Source of the DNA: Trichuris trichiura
Lineage: Eukaryota; Nematoda; Enoplea; Trichinellida; Trichuridae
Direction of reading: 5' to 3'
NCBI GenBank assembly: GCA_037903355.1
Contig: JBAJFE010000004.1
Location: 1,302,001 to 1,366,000 of the forward strand
DNA length: 64,000 bases
Shown here: piece after piece, positions 45,072 to 58,488 of the stretch
How the letters are laid out: every line of letters starts with the position of its first letter
How positions within the stretch are numbered: position 1 is the first letter of the stretch
Made by a program: the position numbers and the translations under genes
Notes under the pieces: generated by a model
Database searches by the model: none
What the model saw: only the letters and a program-made list of their open reading frames with translations
What the model was told of the DNA's origin: nothing

Positions 45072-48000
45072 ATGTTATTTTCAGCAGCTCTTTTGCCAGT
45101 TGCTGTATGGAGTTGGTTCTTCGTCACAAGAGTTAGTACCCTTCCGTGCGCAGTTTCACTAGCGATAAAAAGCAGTTTACGTTAGGCTTCCTCGTTCGAG
45201 TGCGGCTGTCCCAGAGCCTATGGCGGGGCTTCCATTGACGAGTATATATACGGCAATAACAATGACTTGGCATTTCCTTGGACAGTGGCGATAACAAGAA
45301 GCTACAGAAGATACATTTGTCTTGGAAGTATTGTCCCCGAATTAAGCGCCACGGGACATGAGAAAAATGGTTCGAGAATTATTTTAACCGCCGGCAGTTG
45401 TTTCAGGAGGTAACGATTCGCTCGTCCAAACAATGTTCCCCATTGCAGCGTCAAAATCTTAAGCGCCAATAGAAAGGCATGGATAAAACCAAGGAACTTT
45501 CGCGTAATCGCGGGAATCAACCGTTATTCAAAATTCAGCAGAAGAGGTTACAAAGGTTATCCCAGTTACATTAGAGTTTCGCTGTTTAAAGCTGGAGAAC
45601 GCGGGCAACTGTGGGATGGTGTAGCAGCAGTATTTCTCAAAAAGCCTTTGATGTTCAACAAGTTCGTGCTACCCGTATGCGCAGCAAGTCCAAAGCTTAT
45701 GCTGGACAGTTATGACAAATGCTACGTAATACGTTATCACAAAGGAAGATTATTCGAAGAAACAACCAATGTTTTATGCGGTTCTGCCTGTGACTTCAGA
45801 CATTTTCCAGGATTATCACAGATAGGAGGATTAGCGGCCGTATATCAGAACAGAAAAGGGAAAATGGTGAGAAGTGCATCCTAATTTCTAAATGTGGCTG
45901 CGAAGTCATAATACATGACGTCTTAGCATCCCGGATCACCTCTGGTCTGCGTATACAAGGGCAGAGCGTACCAGTACGGTATTTATTTGACTGACCTTCT
46001 TGTCCAGAATAGGCTCGGTGTTATAACAAGTACCTTGCATTATTTCGCGCCCTTGTCACCGTATATGCAAGGCGCAGTCCCATATTTACCTACTGTTTTT
46101 TTGGGACGTAAGAAAATAAGCTCATACTCCTCCTCCTCCTCCTCCTCCTCTTCCAGTTCATCAGTGAAGAATAAAAAGGTGTTCCCTCCGAAACCGGTAA
46201 GTAATGCATCATGGTAAAGTCAACAACAACAAATGAAAGCGGCTTAACTTACTTATCATTTAGTTACTTGCAGATACTGTAATAATTCAAAAAACGAAAT
46301 AAAAAGAAGAAGTAATTAACGGTCTAAGCATACGGATGAAAAAAAATTTTTCAGACATGGTGCGCTTTATTAATTAAGTTTTATTCAAAAGAGAAGGCTT
46401 TATTAGGTCGGTACATTTCTCCCAATGAATGCGCGTTCGCAACACTAAGATGAAAGGAGGGCATTAGAAAAACTTAGGCGTTTAGGGAAATTTTGGGCTA
46501 CTGCTAATAAACTGTTTCATGAAAAAGGGTTCCCGAAGGAGAGTTACAAAGTATGCATAATTTATTTTTCCCAAGCACTTGCAACGTGCGTCAACCTCTT
46601 TTTAGTTATAATATCATGTACATTATTTCTTTAACAAAAAGATACGTCTCCAATGATGTATTATTTCTGCGAAAGCACATTGGGGTTTAGGGTCCATGAA
46701 TCCTTCACCATCCTGTTTTCTGATGTGTAGTTCATTCTTCTCGTGTATAAGTTTGAGCTAAGCGCAATAGCCAGTTCACACGGAGTTGTGCTTTAAAATT
46801 CTTTTGCCAACATAAAGTCCCTTCATTTTATTTGAGACATTGGCAATATTTTATATTAAGGCAGAACACTCTTTGCCACACTGTAACGAGTTCTTTTTGT
46901 ATTCCAGATGAAACGCCAAAGTAGCAGTTCAAGCTCGGGTCAAACAACATACGATGAAAATGCACTTCTTTGGGCACATTTCGAGGTAACGAAGGTAAGG
47001 CTATGAAGTACATACGAAATTAGTTCTTTCTGCTAATGGGCAATACTCACGTAGATCAAAGGATTGGAAGGTATTCCAAAAGAACGCGTCACCTGGAGTC
47101 AAGGACCTGCTGAGCCACCAGTAAAGCCTCGTATGAAATGAACCGCGTGTTACCATGCCTTTTGTAGTTAATTCACTTACCACGAAGCAAAAAGAATTCA
47201 TTTTCATCAAGCAGTTCAAGCAGCAGCTCATCAAGCGAGGAAAAGAGATTCCCTCAGCCAGAGAGAAGACCTACGCATCCTTCCAAAGTAATCAACCTTC
47301 ATTTTAACGTTTTCGAGATAAATAAATCTCACTATTTTATTGAATTTGAAATAGCAACTAATAGATCAAAGCACATTGCTGTCAGTTGCGAGATGCCGGA
47401 ATATTTAGATGCACTTTCGCGATATACGGCTGTAACTGTAGTTAAGCAAGAGATTGCTAAGTTAATCCTGCAGTTTCTGCTAAAATGAATTCTTAATTTA
47501 AATTTTGCTAAAGGTTGTAAGACCATCGTGTGGCAGAACAAAAATTTTTGGAAGAAGCCTGCGAAGTTATGCGAGCGGGACACCAACGGAAAATTCGTTT
47601 CCATGGACAGTACTGATAACGAAGAAGTTCAGTGGCTCAGTTCTTTGCATTGGAAGCTTAATAGAGCCCAGAGGTAATAGAAGGCATACGAACGGCTCCG
47701 AGTTCGTGCTTACCGCTGGTCATTGCTTGGGAAAGTAAGCTATCGATCATTACTCTTTATGAAAGAAAAACGCCTGGCAGTTTAGAAAACTACGTGGCCA
47801 ATGGTTGGACGTGTCTACCATTGATGTTTACGTTGCGCCAACGAGTTATTCTCGTTTGAATAGAGGTGGGCTAAAAAGAGATGTACGAAGCGGCTATACG
47901 TTTTCAATTCCAAATGACATACCCTTCGTCAAATACGGAGTAGCTATTCTTAAACTGAAAGAGCCAGCTATGTACAAGCAAGGTGCAATACCGGTCTGCT

Positions 48001-48610
48001 TGGCTGCCCCTGGCTCGGTTCCTACACCTTCGTCAGTCTGCTACGCATCCAGTTTCTACAAGAAGAAAGGACTTATACATGAAGAAAATGTTCGAATATT
48101 TGAAAATGTAAGGTGCCTTGAACTGACGTATAAGAACGTACCTACGTTCGTCGGTTTCTGCGCTTACAGTGAAGTACATAAGAAAATCCTGGTAAAAAAA
48201 TGAGTATTTGCTCGAACGTTTTCCTTATTGAATTCTACTCTTGTTCAGCGTTCTGGCGCACCTCTGGTATGCATTGAAAATCATCGAGCTGTTCAATATG
48301 GTGTATACGTAGCCCCAGCGAATAAGCAAAGTTTAGATGCAAAACGACTCAACTTTTACGAAGGAATGGACGCAGTTCATCAAGCTGTATTAGACGCAAG
48401 ATTTGCACAGGAGCCAGGTAATAATCAACTGCGTGTAGGAATAGGCGATTTGCATCTGCTAATATTTTAGGAAAGCTTTCTCACGGTTTTGAAGGAAAAC
48501 ATAAACATAAGAAACCAAAGCAGCACAAGAAAAGTTCATCCTCATCATCGGCTTCGTCATACCGCATTTATAGATCAAGTGGAATAGAAAACCTTTACCG
48601 GCATTATTAG
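45072..48610 (+). CDS. Secreted protein with two degenerate trypsin-like domains and serine-rich linkers
   Basis: Signal peptide exon from 45072 (MLFSAALLPVAVWSWFF). Domain 1: about 45187-45409, 45449-45866 and 45927-46196. Linker exons: 46908-46985, 47055-47130 and about 47180-47289. Domain 2: 47514-47734, 47786-48178 and 48253-48417, then a lysine/serine-rich tail 48471-48610 (KHKHKKPKQHKKSSSSSS). Domain 1 has FPWTVAI, ILTAGSC where the catalytic histidine should be (LTAAHC), and HPGSPLVC in place of GDSGGPLVC. Domain 2 keeps histidine (LTAGHC) and serine (RSGAPLVC), but the aspartate position reads KYGVAIL and the DS pair reads RS. Both are probably inactive protease homologues. Junctions between exons 1-2 and around 47130-47190 are not settled. 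It could also be two genes, but only one signal peptide was found. Confidence 0.8.
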
Positions 48611-51563
48611 AAGAAGAGCTTTAAACTTCCAAGGCAGATTTTTCCTCCTCGTAGTATGCCTACTGTTCGGAAATCGAAATGAACGTTTGAAGTAAATCTG
48701 AAAGAGCCTTAAATTCAATTCATTCTCTCCTTATTAAGGTTTTTGCTTTATTTTTCTATCATTCAGCTACGCTTGATTTTGTTGCGTCAAACCGTGAGGT
48801 GGCTAAAATGTTTCCTCATAAGCAAGCGCTGAGCTGCCTTATTAAAGGACGACACAGTGCATACCGCGGTTTTCTAGAAATAGGAGTCCTCAAAAATTAT
48901 TAATGCATTCCTATGTTATCAGCCTGACTTCAAACAAAATTTATCCATCACAATTTCCCGCGGCAAATGAAATCTTAAGTAGCACATTTTCTGCTCGCCA
49001 ATAGTAAAGCGTGTTGGGAGCGTGCTACTGATATAATCAAGTGTTCAGAAAGCACAATTAAAAATTACACAGAATGCTTTGGAATGCTAAAAAAGTCATG
49101 TTGACAAGCCGTCAAACCGCGAATGAGCTTGAGTGTTAACTACGCAAACCAAAAGATTCGAAAAGTCGCGCAGCGTAATCCTATCCACTTACTTTAATAT
49201 TAACTCGCTACTTGCCAGTTAAAAAATTTCAATCAATAATTTTATTCTCACCCTTGAAAGCACCTTAGTCCCATCTTCAACGTGTGGTTGTAATGGACCA
49301 GAAATAAAGTTTTTAAAAATAACGTGTACTTTGACTCTCAGGTTGTTATTTGATATCATTTGGTTTCACGAACTAAGTCAGCCAAAATATCACTAACTGA
49401 ACCTCTCATGATTTTTATCATTTTTGGAAATGAAAAAATAAGTGCTGCTACGCGTATCTTGTGTAAGGTTCGCTCCAACCATCTCGTTATTAAGTTTTTG
49501 TCTTTAGCTTTTTTTAATGCCGCCCATGTGTAGGTGTGCAAATAATTGCTCTTCGAGATCTGTAGTGCGCGTATGAAACATCACATTTTTGTATACAGCA
49601 AAAGGCACGAAAGCATTACTGCAATGAACCCCGTTGTTAGGAAAATCAATGGTCAGCTGTATAATGTGTTGGATTAATTGCGAAATATCGATCATTCAGC
49701 TCAGAATTGGATTTTTATTTGGCTTGGCTAAAATCACCACCATGGGCGGTATCACGAACCACTACACACGAAAAATAAACACGCGCTTAATATTAACATG
49801 TCAGTTATTGGAATTGCGGACTGGAAATTGAAATAGACACAAAGTTTATTTAAACTTTTTGTTCAAGTTTCGCTCGTCTGTTATTTGCGTATAGTTTATC
49901 CTGTATTTAAAGCAGTACCTGCCATTGAAGATGTGATGTTTTAGTACGGGACTATATGTTTTCATATTTAAATGTCTTTATTACGGATGCAGTGTCCCGT
50001 TGATGTGCACAACAAACGAAAAACTTTCTCCGGAGCTTTCAGGTCTGTCGCGACCCGTCTTCAGCGGCCAGATGATGTGTGAGGTAATAGTACCTGCCAT
50101 TCACATTATTATAATAACGCCATAATTTTGAAGTTTCAATATAACATCTTCGTCGAAATTAAATGGAATGTAACTTTGACGAGGAAAACAGATTTTAATT
50201 ATGCATTAAATAATTGAGCTATGCGTCATGGCAGTACTTATTTCGACAAAGGGTTTCGCTAAAGAAGAAATAAATTTTAGAAGAAATTCCTCAGATGAAC
50301 GCTGCAGTTCCACCCTGTTTGAAACAGTTTTTCAGATTTTACTTTTAAAAAGTGCCTCCAACACCCTACGTGCAGTTAAGAGGACGTTGCAAAAGTCCAT
50401 GCCTGATAGGCGACCTTTCATTTTTTAAGTGTCCTGTAATTCTTTACCGTAACAATCAAATTATGTTGCTCTTCTGGGCGGAAATAAATGTGCTTAGTTT
50501 AGTGCTTGTAACATCTTATTCTTATCACTTCTAAATACAGACTGTGACTTTAGGGAGGATTTTTAAAATTAGTAAAAGCCATGCGATTTTGTGGCTTTCC
50601 CAAGGCTATAGCAGTAAAGCAAAAAAATATGTGCGCCTCAATCTATCTCGTCGTCAAGCTTGTTTCTTGGAGCCTATACCCTCTTTTCAACGACAGAGAG
50701 CAGGAAAGCCTTTGAAAGACTGCTGAACTGAGCTATTGTCACGATGTGACGCAACTCATGCAAGTAACCGTCCAAGACAACAATAAAATTATATGAAGCC
50801 GCCCACATTCAATCTGCCTACAAATTACAAGAAATTGTGAAAGGGTTCTTAATATGTTCAAAGAAGTCAGTTACACATGTAAAGCATGCTAAAGCTGACA
50901 TACGCGCGCAGGAAGCTACTGCTTCAATGATTAATTAATGATACAGCACTTTGAAGCGTCACAAATAAATCACAACTTAACGACAATCTTCTGAATGACT
51001 TTTCTTAACGTTCTGAATCTTATTGTAGCAGAACCACCAAGTTTCTTAAGATTTTTCTACAGTATCGCGCCGCGCACACTAGAATGACACCAACACTATA
51101 CCGATGACACTAGCCAACCAGTTCGCTGACCGTGAAGCTCTGACTACCGACTTCTCTTTCTTTCGCTAACTCACTGACGCGGGCTTACCGACCACCTCAT
51201 ACCTGCGCAACGTCGTACCTGATCATCTCTATCGTTACAGTATTATCCCTCACTATAAAACCAATGCTATAAGACAATTGCATTAAATGCTCGCTTTCCT
51301 CAGCATATTAATAGAGAAAGTTGAAAACTAGCTTGTCGGCTCCTTCCGTGAAACAGCTTTCGATGTTTTATTTATACTTCAGCGCAGTAGTTTGTAGAAT
51401 AAATTCTTTAGACTTACTGGAGAATGTTATACAAAAATGATGGTTCACTTTTTTCAGTTCAAAAATGCCCAGTAAAAAGATGTTATGGTTGTCATTCATT
51501 TCACTCCAGAAAACAATTCGGCTTACCGCGGATGCGTATTTTCAGCTATCATCTTTATTCGAA
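48611..51563. other. Intergenic, AT-rich
   Basis: Three kb between the trypsin-like gene and NUDT9-like B with no gene seen. It contains one solo hammerhead-bearing repeat (49942-50075). Confidence 0.5.
49942..50075 (-). repeat. Solo hammerhead-bearing repeat
   Basis: It contains ACGGATGCAGTGTCCCGTTG and then, minus strand, CCGCTGAAGA with stem GGGTC/GACCT and GAAAGCTCCGG (about 50033-50070). Same layout as the units at 37624-37840, but a single copy. Confidence 0.75.
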
Positions 51564-54500
51564 TCATTTTTTGCGTAGAGAAAACCAAATCACTGTTGGT
51601 AGCAATAAGCAGGCGGAAGTAAATGATATAACGCCTACAATGACTGCTCCAAGTGCTGCCAAAGCAAGTGGAATAGCCGCTAACGGACCAGCAGCCAGCA
51701 AGATTGCGGCACGCTTGAAGAAAACGCGGAATTTTTCTTTCGGGCAATTTTCGCAGAAAACGGTGTAAAACTTCGGTTCATATTTCATCAATAGGGCCGA
51801 CTTGCGGTTCTGCTTATTGATAAAGTTAATGTCGCTGTTGACGTGATAATTGTCAAGCCCGTATTTTTGTCTTAAAGTTGATAAACCGTAGTCGCATAGC
51901 ACTTTAGCCTCTGTGCACCGGAGCATAAAAACTTTCCATTCAACCCAGGCATTGTCGGTTTCCAAACTAAACGGAACACTGCCGCCGAAAGCCTGAAATG
52001 AACATTCAATAGTTAGTCGCCTAAATTTTTCCGATCGACGTTTAAAGGGGATAAACTTTTTTGGAAACGTTAATACCTCTGTAGCAGGCGCTACCGCCCT
52101 TGTTACTTAAGTATCAAAAAAGAAAACCGTGCGATTTATACCTATCTATCGAGTAGCGGGTACTTCTGTTCATTGTATTCTGACCTGCGTGTGAAGCAAA
52201 CTGGTTGTGTAACGCTCTTACGGTTCTGCTAAACTCTACTTAAAAAATCATTAAATATTCATAATTTTTTTATTGGTTCACACAGATTCAAAATTAAAGA
52301 CCACTGCTGGCAGAAATGGCGAGCAGGAAATCAACAACTCGTTGTTTCGAATAGGTCCATACTCGGGCATTGTACGTTGAGACATAGAAACAACTTTAAC
52401 GAAAATGGTAAAATTTTTTGCACGATTTCAATGGCACTCCTAAATGAAGCTTTTTGTATTTCTGTTTTGCACGATTTTACACGTAGTTCAATTCCTACTG
52501 GCTTGATCACAGGAAAATTTTCCCCGCTGCCGTTGAAACAGTGTAGCTGCTTTTTTATGTCAGATTTTTCTACATTCTAGTACTTTCGCGCCTCAACTTT
52601 TTGAGCTGTTTCTCTTTCCTTCATTGCTGGATAGTAAATTGAAAACTAAGTACCAATAATACAGTAAGAAAGGCACTAATGGCGAAAACTGCAGATATCC
52701 TCTAATATGGCGGCTGTTGAGATCTGTTACTACAGATTACAACTGTACGATAGGTAAGCGTATTGTTTCTTACCCTGACTAAGTGTTTTTTCTCAGTATT
52801 TATTATTCGATCAGGATAAGTGCCTATTATCTTAGAGTTCTTCAGCAGGCTTTCTCTGATTTCTTGCAGTAGCAGCGTTGGAAATGGCTGTATGTCAGAA
52901 TCATCCACAAAACCCTAAAAATAGCCTTGCTTAGTATGCTATGATGGATCCATAAAATTACTGTGAGAAGTCCATCTTCGTAACTGGCATTCGGGTTTTT
53001 TTTCAGAATTGTTATTCCATTTTTCGATTCCCTAGATGAACGAGAGCGTTTTTTAAAAAAAAATTGAGAGCTCCTTTCTCAACTGTGCTCCAGAATGGCA
53101 TTTGTTAAGGCGTGCTGAACTAATCCGTCCGAGCCCATACGCGTTATGAGATCTTCAGTTCGTAATGTGCCGTAAGGGCTGCAGAACAAATCAGGGAATA
53201 GTTCTCAGCGTCATGTCGTAGATTTCGCTACTCTGCGCAATGACGTTGGATAGTTCATTGAAAATTTCATGTTTTCATAGTATTTTCAACCTGATTACAA
53301 TGCGATGCTCCTCTGTTAGCCGATGCAATAAATTCATTTGTAGAAAACAGCAAAATTCTGTATACACGCATTCGAACTTAAAAAACCTCTCCTTTTGTAC
53401 TCTTACTCTTCTCTTCTGAAACTTTGACATTTTGGTAAAACCGATGCAAGTCTGTCCTTAATCTTTTAGATTAAAAGCTGACCGCACTGTCTGAAAGTTT
53501 TCCTGTTCAGCACAAGGCTTTTGAATAACTAAATTTCCAATGAGGAGCGTATCAAACTTTCCTAGGATCTTGCCGCTTAGTCTCCCCATTATCTTACTGT
53601 AAACTAGTCGACCACCCTGTTCTGCTGTTAGCTAAGCTTAAGCCTAAACGCAGAACTTAAATTTTTGCTCATGCTTAGTTATGAGCAGGAAAAAGTGACT
53701 GATATGTGAAGCAGTAAGCATACAACAGCATTGCCGCATTTTTGGCAGCAAGGAACCTGCATTCTTTTTTGCAAATAAGTTTTCATTTCTGAAATGGAAA
53801 TGACTTGTTGTTTTTGTCTTGAGCGGAAAAATGCTTGATTAAACGGTAGATTCGTGATGAATTATTACTAACTTTGTTTTTTAACGTCATCAACAGTTCA
53901 GCAAGTGAATAAACTTAATGACATGCGATGTTTATAAAATAAAGGACGGAAGGGAATCGTTCGTTAAGGAATGGTAAATTGTCAGTTAAAAGCGTCTCGC
54001 CAAACGCTCTACGCATTTGTTATGAAAACGCGCGGGATGTTTACGAGTCCACGTGTTCAGTAACAAAATGCAAAAGAGAAAAGCTAGAATAATAATCAAA
54101 GTGGAAGAAGTGTACATCGGATAGGAAGATGCTTCACCATTTAAAGTACACAAATAACAGAAAATTGCTTTTGTAGTAGCATCATGAAACATTATTGGCT
54201 TCGAAACTGTTCAATAATCTTTTATGTTAAAATACTTACCAGACGAACATTATACTCACGATCCGATTGGGCCCGTACCGCGGAAGCAATCCGCGGCCTA
54301 CTAGGCCCGTCCTGCCTGCCGGGTTCAAAGGGATTCCATAGTTTGTTTTAATTGTATTCCTTCTGCAGCAACCTTTTACGGGCTTTCGATTCACTTTTCC
54401 ATCTTTTCTTCCAAATAAGGGATCGAAACCGGCCGTCCTGTTTCAGAATTGTACATCAGGCATCACTGGAACGCAACGCTCTCACCCAATCTGTGGATCG

Positions 54501-55200
54501 CATTCTTCAAACTGACATTCTGCATTCCAAAAGACTGGTTCATACGCAGAGTAATTTTTATTCCAAGGCTTTAAGCCCTCATCAACTTTTCTATGCTATT
54601 TTGCAGCGCATATTAACGCGCGTTTGTTTTTAAAACGACGCTTACCGTAGGCTTGGTAGAGTTTTCTTTGAAAATTGACTCAGTTGGTATACCGAATTGA
54701 AGTACTTGCTTCGTTTTAGCCTAGAAGGTAGTGCCTGATACGCTAAAGGGGAATTGGAGATTCGCAGTGTAATTTGATCAGGTACTAATAGGGATTGCAG
54801 TAAATAAAATAAGTCTTAATTTTAAATCACTGCTATTCTGCCTATCACATTTTACTATGATTATCCGCATTCGAAAGCAAAGCTCGCAGTTTTGGGCGCA
54901 GTGCGCCTTACGGACGTGAATGACTGTGCACCAAGTCTGTAGGATCAATTAGGGAAGTCAACTTTCCTGCTGAAGATTGGTCAAAAGCTTTTACGTCTAA
55001 TCTGAAGTACTAACGTTGGAACGACTCAGAATCAAAGCTGAAATGCTTGACATTTAAAAAGAATTTAAAAATGCCCTTCCTGTGGGTCAAACTTCTACTG
55101 AGTTAAGCATACGCGTGCGAAAGATTTCCATTACATCACTTGCATGCACGCTGTCTCCATTGAAAAATAGGAATGTCGCAATGCACAGCAGCAGCAGCAT
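51564..55200 (-). CDS. NUDT9-like membrane protein B
   Basis: Seven exons: 55200-55135, 55009-54912, 54590-54486, 54437-54240, 53031-52962, 52914-52774 and 51992-51564; 368 residues. Signal peptide [20 protein letters not shown]. Exon 3 has [20 protein letters not shown], matching the Pro-Trp region before the Nudix fold of NUDT9. Exon 4 has CC, then [20 protein letters not shown]. Exon 6, the Nudix-box position, reads GFVDDSD and [12 protein letters not shown], without the REx2EE pattern. Exon 7 has [13 protein letters not shown], then a C-x2-C (FCENCPKEK) and two hydrophobic segments ([30 protein letters not shown]) ending LRKK. Likely a secretory-pathway membrane protein; ADP-ribose binding is possible, hydrolysis unlikely. 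Confidence 0.88.
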
Positions 55201-55241
55201 TATAACGACCCAGAGCTCAAAAACAATTTGTCATACAATCT

Positions 55242-55249
55242 TATATAAT
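55242..55249 (-). promoter_or_regulatory. TATA box of NUDT9-like B
   Basis: TTATATAAG on the minus strand, 42-49 bases before the ATG at 55200. Confidence 0.5.
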
Positions 55250-55711
55250 GAAATGCAGGCGCGCGTTACCCAAATGTAAATATGAATGCAACTGAACTGC
55301 TTCACTTTGCCGCTCTGTAATTCGGTCTAGACTCGCGTAAGCCTGGAATGAGCTTACCGATTTCCCACTACAGCAATTCGCTTAAGAGGAGATCGTTTTG
55401 ACATGCGCAGGCGCAGTTAAGGATGGTTGACAAGCAAAAGCAAATAAGTGTAATTACGGCATATTGCGCTTTGACAAAATAGCCGCGCCTATTTCGTGCA
55501 AAAGTTGCTCATAAATAGAAGATGCTCAAAAGCTTTGTAAATAAAGTTGTATTTGTTTGTTAGACGGCAGGATAATATATTTATTACCTTATCAGACGCT
55601 ACGTAAGTCACCACCGCGTAGTATTGTAATAGCACGTGGCAAAGTACGCTAAGGAAAGCAGAGAAATACTAATTAACAGTGGATTTGTGGACATGATATC
55701 CTTAGTTTCAT

Positions 55712-55922
55712 GTTAGGTTTCTTTTACGGAAAGCTTGTCCCGTTGGAAAATTTTAATTTTTCCTGAGTTTTCAGGTCAAACACGACCCGTCTTCAGCGGT
55801 ATTAAATGATGTGATGTCATATGATTTAATATCGCTGAAAAATTAAAATTTTGTGTTTGACCCGAAAGCCCTGGAAAAATTAAAATTTTCCAACGGGACA
55901 ATCTTTCCGTAAAAGAAACGTA
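55712..55922. repeat. Inverted dimer of a hammerhead-containing repeat, intergenic
   Basis: Outer ends TTTCTTTTACGGAAAG and CTTTCCGTAAAAGAAAC; centre near 55816 (GATGTGATGTCATAT). Left unit, minus strand: CCGCTGAAGACGGGTC, loop, GACCTGAAAACTC. The right unit keeps GACCCGAAAGC but its CTGA box runs into an AT stretch. Same architecture as 37624-37840. Confidence 0.85.
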
Positions 55923-56199
55923 ACGTGAAACTCCCCGGTCGCGTACCAAAACATTGGATCTATAAAATGATATCCTTAGTCTCTTAATGATGGAAACTCT
56001 TTCTGGGATTAGCAACAGGCTTTATTACATTAATAGTTTCAAATGCACTATTTCTATGAGCGTACAAAGATGCGTTGGGCAGAGTTATGGTTCAGCTATC
56101 CGTGTATCACACAGACATCGTATATATCCTTTAACCGACGAGAGAGCGTTCCGTATGACAAACCAAAGGGCTTTTCTACTGCACTGAAGAGCTACGGTT

Positions 56200-57230
56200 T
56201 TCCAAAATAATTTCTTTATGAGCTATGATATAAAGGACCTCTTCGTGAACTTTCTGACACTGCACACTCTGATCATTATGCGAACGTTGCTGCACTGAAA
56301 CTAGCTTAACTCAGAGAGCAAAGCTGAGCTCTTTCTAAGTGGTAATGTTACTTTTTTTCTATATGCACTTGGGGTCCATGGGGATACGTTCTACCTACAT
56401 AACATAACAACGAAGCAACAGCGAGTAGTCTACTGCCTCTTAGGAACCTCCAAGCATGTTATAGTTAAAAGATGCGTAGACAACGTTTTCTCCATTGTTG
56501 AAAGAGAAAAGGCAGATGTTCTCCTGGATTATTTGAACAGTCCTTTTTCAGCCAGGACAAAATTCATCGTCTATAAAGAAGTGAAGAAGGAGCTTTTCTT
56601 CCCAAAAGTATCCGTCCAGGGGCACTTATAGCTTTCAAAAAACGAACACAGACAAACGATGGCTCCACTTCGCTTCTTACAATTCTAGCACAGTAAAAAA
56701 GAAACATTGCGCTTTGTAGAGCGAATTCAGCTGGTGCAGTATGTGACAGTGCTTCAAAAGAATAGATACGCAAGGACATTAGTAGTTTCTATTAGTGAAT
56801 AAAGACTACAGCCATCCAGAAACTAGGGTCACAACGGGTTGGCTCTGTCCTTTTGTAATCCAGGACGTGATCTGCATTACTTAAGCCGGCGGCACATATA
56901 CCACGTCTCCTTTTCAAGTCCTCGCTCAGCATATCCCCACCGGAGAAGGCCTAACGCTGCTTGAAATGCCTCCTATGTAGGTGAAGCGAGCAATATTTTG
57001 CTTCACTGATTCTATGAACACATGAAAGTCTTGGATCGTTCCAAAGTTGCAGAAGAAGAGAAGGCCATCATTATACTGAACTACCTATACTCAGGCAAGG
57101 TTATGCATTATATTAATACTAGTTTAAACCTCAGATGCTATTTAGATAGAGTTACATGGGGAATCAAATATTTTCCTTATAAGGAAAGCTGGTCACTTTA
57201 TTGTAGACATTTTCTATTACCATATTAGGA
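56200..57230 (+). pseudogene. Penelope-like reverse transcriptase relic
   Basis: Scattered frames match the intact element: SYDIKDLF (motif A) near 56222, KRCVDNVFSIVEREKADVLL for the YVDD region near 56470, and KELFFPKVSV after it. Many stops and frameshifts. It lies just downstream of the 55712-55922 repeat. Confidence 0.7.
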
Positions 57231-58488
57231 ACAGCTCCTTTTATATCTAAGACTACCAAGCCTTAACGCTCTAATGACTTCATAAATACTCTGTATCAGC
57301 CCTTTACGTATGACGGAGCGCTCATATTATTCAGCAGTAGAAATCTTTAACTGCCACCAATAAAATTTAGAAAGTTGGGAACATTGAGGGCAAAGTTTTG
57401 TTTCCTCTGTCCGTGACGTTACATGAAAAGTTCCAAGAGTTCAACCGTTTTCGATAAATATATTTTTTGAAGGAGGTGTTGTAAATTTATATGTACAGCA
57501 CTCAGAGTTCGGTTAGGAGCTCTATTTTACTGTCAGCACACGCCTAACTAACAAGCACGGGGATTCAGCGAAAGCGTAACGCAACGAGCAGCGAGAAGCT
57601 GTAGAGCCAACTCATAAACAGTAAAGAAGAAGAAGAAGACGCAAGTGCTTAGCGTTTGTCTTGCGTTATAACCAACAAGACTCATCTGCAGAGTCATAGC
57701 CTGTCCTTTTGTAGCAAGAGGCTTTTTTAGCCACAGGAAACTAGAGTGAAGTTCTACGATCGTCTCCAGGAGCATTACGTTTCGAATACTCGCATCTTAT
57801 TCTAATTTGTTTCTCTTATGTAAACTGGTTTTTTCATTTCTTATACAATCATTTCTTTTTATCATTTAGCCATTTATGCTTTTATTTACTTCACATTTAT
57901 GTATAGTATTATTTCAATTGTATTTTATTTTAGTCTTATTATTTCTCTTGCTTTTTGCCTTGTAAATGATAGCGTTTCCACAATTAACAAGGTTTTCAGT
58001 TTAAACTGCTATTTGTTCTGTATCTAATGTTCTTCTTTTCTTGCTGCTATGCATTTGGCGGTAGTGACATGGCAACATGAACTTGTCAAATCTGCACAGT
58101 AGAAAGTTTACCAGAATTAAATAGTTAGCATTAGAGCTTGATATGCAGAGCAATTGCACTCGGTAATTTGTGCATTCAAGTTGGACAAAGATGCGACATA
58201 TAGCAGCATCGTTTTTACCACGAGAAAAGGATACGAAATCTCGCTTATCTATTTGCGTCCACTCTGAAATGCTGGTGGAGAAATACTTGATTACTAATGA
58301 CACGGCTTTGCTTTCAATATGAGCGTATTTTATTTTTGACAAAAAATTTCAGAAAAGAAGTGTGTTCGCTAAATGTAGTTGGTGGTGCTTCGTTGACATG
58401 AATCGGTGAGCATTTTGCAAAAGATACTTTCGTTATTTAGCTAACAGCTGCAAACCATTTTGTTTGCAATCACGCACTTCATTCTCAT

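Larger units (their letters stand above)
55250..58488. other. Intergenic with Penelope relics
   Basis: Contains an inverted hammerhead dimer (55712-55922) and a plus-strand reverse-transcriptase relic (about 56200-57230). The rest (57240-58488) is AT-rich, with no gene seen. Confidence 0.5.

Noticed and set aside
53986..54192. Minus-strand 68-codon frame with one hydrophobic segment
   Set aside because: It lies in intron 4 of NUDT9-like B, without splice borders in the phase the gene needs. The true exon 5 is at 53031-52962.
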